From positions 434,001-498,000 of the forward strand of contig NC_016456.1 in the NCBI RefSeq assembly GCF_000235365.1: a stretch of 64,000 bases of DNA, given 5' to 3'. The position numbers and the translations under genes were made by a program. Origin of the DNA: Eremothecium cymbalariae DBVPG#7215 (Eukaryota > Ascomycota > Saccharomycetes > Saccharomycetales > Saccharomycetaceae). The notes under the pieces were generated by a model. The model did no database searches and was not told the DNA's origin. It saw nothing but the letters and a program-made list of their open reading frames with translations. Positions 56,701-64,000 of the stretch are shown here, piece after piece (the first letter of the stretch is position 1; every line of letters begins with the position of its first letter).

Positions 56701-58754
56701 TTTTAGATTTCATTAATATGAATTTGTCATATACAACTACCGTTCCAACAGTGGCTCATTTCTTGTTAGGATTCCAGGTTACCAATATTCTTTCACTAGG
56801 TTCAAACCTAAGTACTTTCATAAATTCTCCGACATCCCTATTAAACTCCTTGGTTGGTATACTGCATTCGTCATTGGTAGCCATTGATCATCATGATGTT
56901 GAATACGCTCCAATTAAATTAGCTTCTGTTTTAATGGAGATCATTGTTAAGTTGTGTCGTAATACCCTTACCTCCCGTTTGGTGTTGGATTTCCTATCGT
57001 CTAAATCGTTATTTGAGAAAATCATTCAATTGGATCCAAGTGTTGACAAGACTTCTCTATGGTCTGGACAAACATTTAATGGTAATTTCAATGGAACTTC
57101 TGATCAAATTATTAGTAGTCCAGCCATCGGTGCTCTGCTATCTTTCTTAAGATACAGAAGTTATGTTTTACAATATTTGAGTCTGGACATTCACCGTTTA
57201 TCTACTGACGCTCAGGAGTCCAAGATTTCGACCTCTGTTGAAGCACTCATATCTAGTGCAATTCACGCTCCTACCATTTTTAGATTTTTGGATATTTTGA
57301 GTTATAGTCCATTTCCTTCAACCAATGAATCGTTAAAAGGTCTGAATATATTTGGCGGCTTAGATCTGAATATTGATAAAATTAAACCTTCAAATAAATT
57401 TACAGGAGATATATATGATTTTGATGATCTGGATTCATTATTAGAATTAGTTGTTAGGTTGCAAATGGTCCCTATTAACCATGAAGCCATTGATCCAACT
57501 AGTTCACTCGCTGTGATCGCAAAATCTGAGGCAAATACCATCAAGAAGTTCATTACGACATATTTGTCTCATGCATCTTTCTCTTCTATTCAGCTCTCAG
57601 TATTACATTCATGGGTTCAACTGGTTCAAATTCTTGTTATAGATGGTTCAATGACACCAGTTCAGCGGTCAAATTTCATCTTAGAAATATTTGAAGCTAT
57701 CATTCCGAAAATTAATGATTATGTTGAATTCGATGTTTCGTATTCAGAAGAGTTGGTATCATTATCTGTATTCCTTTATGACCTGTACCAGAAAGACCGT
57801 ATGGAAATTGATCAAGAAAAGACGATAGATGGGAGACTCCATGGACTGTTCAAAACATGTGTACAAGGCATTACATCTCCATTATCTACATTATCTTTGA
57901 GATCTGACTTTTATGTTCTTGCTAATAAATATCTTTTGAGGATCATTAAAGAAGAACATTTGGCAAAAGAGGTATTGCAATCTCTAAAAATGGCTAATGA
58001 AAGGCTGGTGGAAGTTATCTGTAATGATGCTATAGCTGGTGAGGGTTCAAATCGAATTACAGGAATATTACTACTGGATGCTTTGGCCCAATTAGCATGC
58101 TTGAATAAGGTGAACTTTATACTAGACGCATTACTAAAGAGTAATATGTTACTACTCATTATCCGTTCTATCAAGACCACTGATGAATTACTAAGTTTAA
58201 GTTCTCATAACATAACGTTGGATAATTTACTTTATGAGCTTACCGCTTTCAAGTCCACAGTATATTTTTTGATTCGTTTAGCTAAAACAAGGAATGGTTC
58301 ACAAGCATTAGTTCAAAATGAAATTTTTCAAACTATTGAGTCATGTTCGTTCTTGCAAATTGATCCTGACTTGGGCCTGGAGTTAGTTTTTGACGAAGTT
58401 TCAGTTCGAAATTCTAATTTTGTGCGAGTCAATTTAAATCTTGATAATCCATTGACTTTAGGTTCACAAGCTAATGGGGTTTCGTTATTTGAGGTGGTAG
58501 TGCCCATTTTTCAACTTATTGCATCCATCTTACTCAGTATGGGAAGTGCTAACAAACCAGTCATGAAGAATGTGAAAAAGCTGCTGATACAGTACAGAAA
58601 ATTGGTCCAAGGGGTATTGAAGAGAGACGCTTTGGTGGAGAGCAATGAAGCCTATTTTGTCGAGGGCTCTACTCTAGAAGGTCTTCAACAACAGGTTAAG
58701 CTGGTAGTACTACTATGCACTTTGACTGGATATTTTGGTGAAGAGAAGGCATAA
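53796..58754 (+). CDS. NUP192: Inner ring nucleoporin Nup192
   Basis: This 1652-residue alpha-solenoid protein is a main scaffold of the nuclear pore inner ring (NUP205 in vertebrates); S. cerevisiae Nup192 has 1683 residues. The start [12 protein letters not shown] is closely conserved. Collinear landmarks follow: [54 protein letters not shown] and [17 protein letters not shown]. Near the end are [12 protein letters not shown] and [16 protein letters not shown]. The S. cerevisiae protein has an extra low-complexity loop near residue 400 that is shorter here. It is convergent with NSP1, as YJL039C and YJL041W are. Confidence 0.98.
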   Translation: [1652 protein letters not shown]

Positions 58755-58931
58755 TCCAAGTTTAGACTTGGCCAGCATGTATATATACATACATATATAT
58801 AATATATATATATTCAAGCAACAAACCACTGTGTAATTTATAGTATTCTATTAGAGAAAAACATGTGGTCATTATTAGTGCTATGGTATGATACATTGTT
58901 AATTCTGTGATTTAACTGATTTATGATAAAT

Positions 58932-61139
58932 TTATTTATGGATAGACTTTAATTTCTTTTCCAGAACACTAGAACTATTGTCTAAAGACTTCAATGCATC
59001 AAGGTGAGAATTTAAAAGCTTAATGAGTTGCGCATTCTCATCCTTATTGGCAATATTCATGTTAGTGGCCTTGTTAAAAGTTTCAGATACTTCATTAATT
59101 TCTGTAATCAAAGACGAAAGGTTCACTGATAATGAATTTAGATTCTCATCTAACATTTCGGCTGTGTGGAATGCCTGCTGCCTCTTCTGATCATTAGTAT
59201 TCGAAGGGGAACCAGTATTCGATGATAAAACTTCAGATAGTAGGGTTTCTGCTTTTTTCTCGTAGTTATCTAGAAAGGTTTCTAATTCGATCTGTTGCCT
59301 TTCAATATACTGTAGATGTTGATCTACTCTTGACTGTGTTTGTTCAGCAACCAAAGTATCGGAATATAACTGGCTAATTTGCTCACCTCCTTGAACCAAA
59401 ACTTGATCCCACTCATTGATTTTTTTCGAGTAATTCTCAAAGTGTTCAGCTGAACCCGTAAGTTGCGTTGTCCATTTTGTTACAAGATCATCCAAAGTTT
59501 TGTTATCTAGTGATATTGGTTGTGGCTCAACAGATTTTGAAGTAGTTGCAGATGAAGGAGCATTGGTATTTGCGGAATTAGAGTCACCAGTAGCTGGTGG
59601 TGCGGCTGCATTCGAAATTGATGCTGATGGCGACGGCTTGGATCTTGCGATTTCATCTTTTTTTTCTTTATCCTTCGTTGCTCCAAAAGAAAATGCTGGT
59701 TTTCGAGTTGAATCAGTTTGTTTGTCATTTTCGTTAGCACCTATAGATAATATGTCCGCTGCAGGCTTTTTAGCACTTTCACCAAAGCTAAAGGCTAGCT
59801 TTTCATCTTTTTTTGCAGCAACAGGGGCAAAAGAGGGTTTCACAGAATTTTCTTTCTCAGATGTTAATCCTCCTAAATTAAAACCAGATTTAGGGGTTTC
59901 TGCCCTTGAACTAGTATTACCAAATGAAAAGGCTGATGGTCTTGCCGCTTCTTCATTCTTTTCAGCTGTTGTGGTAGGCCCACTCAGATTGAATTCTCGC
60001 TTTGAAGAATCATTTTTATTGTCAGATAAGACCGCGGGGCTGCCAAACGAAACAGCAGATTTAGTTGGCTCAATTTTCTTTTCTGCTACATTAGACAAAG
60101 ATCCAAACTGAAAACCTGTATTGGCAGGTTGATCTTTCTTTTTATCCAATGTTAGAGTTGAGCCAAAAGAAATCACTGGACTTTTCGTATCGTTCTGCTT
60201 ATCTGTCGAATTGTTTATACCAAAAAATGCCGGCTTGGCGACTGTCTCTTTCTTTTCAGCTGATGTAGAACCCCCAAGGAATGGAACCTTAGGAGGTTCT
60301 TCTTTCTTATCAGCTTGGAGAGCACCTTCAAAGGAAAATGGTTTATTCGTACCGCTCTTATCCCCAAGCAAAGAAGGCGCATCGAAATTTAGTGTGGGTT
60401 TTGCTACGTCTTTACTAGCAATTGACGTTCCTGAAGCTCCAAAAGAAAACGGTTTAGCAGCTGCATTCGTATCTTTGTTTTCATTTGAGGAGGGCGGGGC
60501 AGCTGCAGAAGAACCGAACCCCCCTCCTGGATTAGTAGTAGCCAAAGCAGTATTTCCAAATAGCGACTTGGTCTCATTTTTGTCTTGTGAATTGTTAGGA
60601 GTAGAGAAAGAACCAAAATTAAAAGGCCCTTGAGAACCAAAGGGCTTCGACGCTTCCGGTTGATCGGCTTTTGCACCAAATAATACTGGGGGATTGGCAT
60701 CTTTATTCTCAGTAGACGTTGAACCAAATGGAGCACTTCCGAAACTAAAAGGCTTTGAAGCACCTTCATTACTATTAACACCAAATGCAGGAGTCGATTC
60801 CGCTGTAAGAGCAGGTTTAGAACCTGCTGCTGTGCCAAATGCAGGAGCTTGATTTGAACCATCTGTTGTTGGCTGGGAGCCAAAACTAAAAGGGGATGAC
60901 GTATTTCCTACCTTTGCACCAGTACTAGCATTTGATCCACTTCCAAATGAAAATGTAGGTTTTGAAGTGGACCCTCCCTGGTTAGCATTTTGGGAATTGA
61001 AGCTAAAATTTCCACTCACTATATGATGAGATTGTGATTGTTAGTAAAAAATATTCGTCTCAAAAAAGGCAGAACCTTTTCCACCTTAAAAGTTTCAGCC
61101 AAACAGAATTCAATCTATTAAACCAATTAAATACATACT
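58932..61139 (-). CDS. NSP1: FG nucleoporin Nsp1, start codon split by an intron
   Basis: The 695-residue protein has a GLFG/FSFG-type repeat region (about 1-440, many PFSFG, AFSFG and PAFG units with charged spacers) and a C-terminal coiled coil (about 500-690, with [20 protein letters not shown]) that assembles with Nup57, Nup49 or Nup82. The open frame begins after a stop at 61041-61043 and contains no ATG before the coiled coil, so an unspliced start is not possible at AUG. Splicing GTATGT (donor first base 61138) to TAG (last base 61019) joins an A at 61139 to TG at 61018-61017, forming ATG directly before AGT GGA AAT. The CDS is thus 61139 plus 61018-58932. Position next to NUP192 and MHP1 matches YJL041W. 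Confidence 0.9.
61019..61138 (-). other. Spliceosomal intron splitting the NSP1 start codon
   Basis: On the minus strand, donor GTATGT reads from 61138 to 61133, the branch site TACTAAC from 61046 to 61040, and the acceptor TAG from 61021 to 61019. The intron is 120 bases, with 21 bases from branch to acceptor. It lies between the first and second bases of the initiation codon. Confidence 0.88.
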
Positions 61140-61523
61140 AATATGTGAGAATCGGATCGTATCTTCCTCTTAACGTCCAATTTTGATCATATATCAATAC
61201 ATGTAAATTTGTAATTCTAAGCTTTTGAATTTAAAATTAAATAAAATTTGATGAAAAAGGTCAACTCGCGTCGCAACCGGGTAATACGAATAACGAAGTA
61301 TATATAAGCCATATGTGTTACAAGAGTTTATATGAAACGCCAAAGAGTAACCAAGCAAGACGAATATTATAATTACTTTATAAACTACAGTTAAAATTTC
61401 ATAATACATATATATATATATGCATTTGTTTTATTTTCTTTACAAATATTCTTTTTACCAGGAAACAAAAAACTGAAATATGGAATTTTGGAGGATGACC
61501 GTGATGGAGGGACACCAATTTAT
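61140..61523. other. NSP1 5' leader and promoter, and MHP1 3' region
   Basis: This stretch holds the NSP1 leader, a Reb1-type octamer at 61277-61284, a TATATATA box near 61299-61306 and an AT run at about 61408-61421 near the end of MHP1. Confidence 0.5.
61277..61284. promoter_or_regulatory. Reb1-type site CCGGGTAA upstream of NSP1
   Basis: CCGGGTAA lies 138 bases upstream of the first base of the split NSP1 start codon, with a TATA-like element just further upstream. Confidence 0.6.
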
Positions 61524-64000
61524 TCATTCGGTTTCTCTATTTGCTCTAGTCTTCTCTAGATTGTTTAGAACCTCGTCATAAGCACGATCAATTATCTCAG
61601 TATCAGATACATCAATGCTGCTTTCATCGTGTTCCCAAGTTTCTTTATCTAGGGAGCAGTCAGACATTTCATTACTGCTGTCATTAATCGATTGAGTATT
61701 AATAAGCGTAGGGTCATTAGGATCTTTTTTGAATATACTATCTACTGGAATGCCACGAGCTTCTAATGTGTCTAAGCTTTCCAAGAGTTTATTCACGTCG
61801 AGGTGAAATATCAAATCTTTTAACTGCTCGCAGTCATATTTGTCACTGATTTTTTTTAAAGATTCAGTGTTAACTGTAGTACCACGATGCTCAGCAGACT
61901 TTTTTAATTCTTTTATGAGGCCTCTTGTCCTTTTAAATAACTCACCTTCTTCTTTAGTTTGCTCTTGAGCTTGCAAAGGTACAGTAGAGGGTTCTGACGA
62001 CCTTAGTTCAACGGTATTTTCTACAGCATCTAAAGTTTCAAATGAGGAATGGTGGAATGGTAATAAAGCAGCATGGCCGCTTTCTTGAAACGAGAAAGAT
62101 GAAAGGCTCGATACTGAAGATACATGGCGGATACAATCCGCGTTATTCTGCAAAGGCCTTTTTAAACTTTCTTGCTCCATTGGGATGTTCTTAATGTTAC
62201 AACCATGGGTGTCAGCATCTGCTTGCATAAGGATATCAAATATTATAGGTGATTTTTTTTCATATCTTTGAGCTAATAAGTGTAATCCCTTTTCAAGGCT
62301 TGCATCAACAAAACAAAAACGAATTAAAGCTTCCTTACCTTCTGTGTTTAATTCGCCTTTGACACGTAATTTAAACAACTGTTCGATAACTTTTCTCAAC
62401 CTGGAACGAAGTCCATGGATTTCTTGTGCAAATTTTTGGACTAATTCGTCATGGTTACTTGTAATTTTTTCAGTCAATAAAACTGCTAATTCCTGTTGCA
62501 GTTTTGAGAGCTGCTGTGTTTCGTGGTAATTATTACCACCTGCTAATGCATTTTCCATGTTTCGTATACTGTACAAAGATATTTTCTGCTTGATCTTATC
62601 TGGAACATTTTCAAAATCAGCATCTAGGGTAAATAATGCAGTGCTTTTCTTTATAGACATTGATAATGCAGTGCTGGAATGAATATCAAGTGGGGCTCCT
62701 AATATGGATAAGTAGTTTAGGCTGCTGCACATTGGTAAAACTTCTGCCAATGTGATAATATCGGTACTTTTAAAATTATTAAAATCCAAATGTATCCGAA
62801 CCAAATTCACAAACACTGGTAACAAATCGGTCAACGGGGCAAGGGTTTGTGAAAACAACTTCGGATTGTTTGATAAATCAAGGAATTTTAAGTTGACACA
62901 ATATCCTAACGCATTCAATAAGGCTGTAGCGTCATTATTTTCAAATGTAGCATCTGGAGGAATTTCTAGATGTGTTGAATTCAGGGAGATGCAACTGACT
63001 GTGTTGTTTGCACTTTTTGCCTTACGAATTAAAACTTCAGCAAACGGTGCCATTTTCCCATTTAAATCATTGAAACCAATGTCAACGCCAGTAGCTTTGC
63101 TTTCTAATAACCAATTAGACAATAGTATAACTTGTTCTGCAGATAGTTCATTATAAGCCAAGCCTAACCGTTCAATAGAGGTACAACCGATCTGCATAAA
63201 ATTCCTGAATTCATCCAAGGACATCTTGGCACCAGATAATACAACTTCTTCTAAACCTCCATTTGTAGCGAGAACTGCAGTAAAAAGATCCCAATTACGC
63301 TTTGACCTATCTGTCATATCACATGTCATTCTAGGAGTCGCACATTGGCTAAAACGTTTTGAAGTGTTTGGCAATTTTCCAGAAATCGCTGGGACCATAG
63401 TGAGGTCCAACGCACGTAGACTCTTACACTTGGAAATGAAATAACATAAAACCTTCCAACCTTCCTCATCAATTGGAGTATTTCGGAGGGATAATTTCTC
63501 TAAGGTATCTTTGTAAGTCAAAGAGGTCAATATAAGACGGAACATTTGCAAACTTAAGGAAACATTATCCATCGAGAGGCACAGCACTGGCGCAACAGAG
63601 AGAAAATCACTGAAAGCCAAGACCTCCACCATAGAAGGCTTCGGATTCCGTAATTGTAATAAGGGTACCGGATCTGCAGAGTCTTGCTTTAACTGATTTA
63701 AGGTAGCCGGAATTGGTAAAATTTCCCTCAAATAACAACAACGGGTATACAAGATATTGTTGGGTATTTCCGGATTAGGTGGGGGTAACATGTCGTCCGA
63801 TGAAGATATGTCGATTGATGACTCAGCTGAAGATATTGATATTGGCGATTCGGCACGTCTTCTGAGCATTGGTTTATCTATCTTAGCATTTTCAATAGAT
63901 GTATTTACAGTAACATCCTCTTCATCGTTTGCAGTTTTACACTTTTCTTCTGATGAGCTGATTTCAACACCTGCCTCAATCTCAGTAACTTTAATATCAG
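61524..64000 (-). CDS. MHP1: Mhp1-like leucine-rich repeat protein, N-terminus beyond the window
   Basis: The frame is open to the right edge, so the N-terminal part is missing; about 825 codons are visible. The sequence matches the C-terminal half of S. cerevisiae Mhp1 (YJL042W, about 1398 residues), described as a microtubule-associated protein. Shared landmarks, counted from the Met at 63869, are NNILYTRCCYLREILPIPAT (about 38-57), LQLRNPKPSMVEVLAFSDFL and SLRNTPIDEEGWKVLCYF. Leucine-rich repeats (LKFLDLSNNPKLF, LVRIHLDFNNFKSTDI, LNYLSILGAPLDI) run to about residue 440. A charged helical region follows (about 450-560), then an acidic tail. Upstream of residue 1 the codons read through Ser/Glu-rich sequence with no stop. 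It lies beside NSP1 on the same strand, as in YJL041W-YJL042W. Confidence 0.93.
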   Translation of the reverse strand, partial: DIKVTEIEAGVEISSSEEKCKTANDEEDVTVNTSIENAKIDKPMLRRRAESPISISSAESSIDISSSDDMLPPPNPEIPNNILYTRCCYLREILPIPATLNQLKQDSADPVPLLQLRNPKPSMVEVLAFSDFLSVAPVLCLSMDNVSLSLQMFRLILTSLTYKDTLEKLSLRNTPIDEEGWKVLCYFISKCKSLRALDLTMVPAISGKLPNTSKRFSQCATPRMTCDMTDRSKRNWDLFTAVLATNGGLEEVVLSGAKMSLDEFRNFMQIGCTSIERLGLAYNELSAEQVILLSNWLLESKATGVDIGFNDLNGKMAPFAEVLIRKAKSANNTVSCISLNSTHLEIPPDATFENNDATALLNALGYCVNLKFLDLSNNPKLFSQTLAPLTDLLPVFVNLVRIHLDFNNFKSTDIITLAEVLPMCSSLNYLSILGAPLDIHSSTALSMSIKKSTALFTLDADFENVPDKIKQKISLYSIRNMENALAGGNNYHETQQLSKLQQELAVLLTEKITSNHDELVQKFAQEIHGLRSRLRKVIEQLFKLRVKGELNTEGKEALIRFCFVDASLEKGLHLLAQRYEKKSPIIFDILMQADADTHGCNIKNIPMEQESLKRPLQNNADCIRHVSSVSSLSSFSFQESGHAALLPFHHSSFETLDAVENTVELRSSEPSTVPLQAQEQTKEEGELFKRTRGLIKELKKSAEHRGTTVNTESLKKISDKYDCEQLKDLIFHLDVNKLLESLDTLEARGIPVDSIFKKDPNDPTLINTQSINDSSNEMSDCSLDKETWEHDESSIDVSDTEIIDRAYDEVLNNLEKTRANRETE

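Overview
This window is nuclear DNA from a budding yeast of the Saccharomycetaceae that branched before the whole-genome duplication (an Eremothecium-, Kluyveromyces- or Lachancea-like species; I cannot name it from sequence alone). Genes are dense, mostly intronless, and eukaryotic throughout. The gene order is that of Saccharomyces cerevisiae with paired S. cerevisiae segments zipped together. CCT3-TPH3-MPS3-BBC1 (chromosome X neighbours) alternate with MRPS35-TRS65-CLC1-PEX35-PUS6 (chromosome VII neighbours). DAP2-RPN1-VMA16-THR1-MAS2-MYO1 and a YHR022C-like gene (chromosome VIII) run through RPS27 into RSM22-SRP102 (chromosome XI). A single BUB1/MAD3-type kinase and a single RPS27 fit this. 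Base composition looks close to 40% G+C by eye.

Layout. 1-17.4 kb: BUB1 (cut by the left edge), CCT3, a small unrecognised secreted-type protein, TPH3, MPS3, MRPS35 (with an intron), TRS65, CLC1, PEX35, BBC1, PUS6. 17.8-23.6 kb: an accessory stretch absent from S. cerevisiae at this position, with a fused betaine-lipid synthase (BTA1), a zinc-finger-like putative regulator and an FSH-type serine hydrolase. 23.8-25.9 kb: TAD2 and SNX4. 27.3-53.4 kb: DAP2, RPN1, VMA16, THR1, MAS2, MYO1, an F-box-like protein, a Ras-like GTPase, RPS27, RSM22, SRP102, a DPM2-like microprotein and tRNA-Arg(UCU). This block sits between SNX4 and NUP192, which are near neighbours in S. cerevisiae. 53.8-64 kb: NUP192, NSP1 (with an intron that splits its start codon) and MHP1 (cut by the right edge).

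Three spliceosomal introns are supported by GTATGT, TACTAAC and AG signals with short branch-to-acceptor spacing: MRPS35, RPS27 (directly after the ATG) and NSP1 (between the A and the TG of the ATG). Regulatory sites recognised are a repeated Reb1 octamer upstream of five genes, a perfect proteasome element upstream of RPN1, tandem Rap1-type sites upstream of RPS27, and CACGTG E-boxes upstream of BTA1, CLC1, MYO1 and between MPS3 and MRPS35. No transposons, CRISPR arrays, rRNA, centromere or viral sequences were recognised. All S. cerevisiae comparisons are from memory, not from a search.
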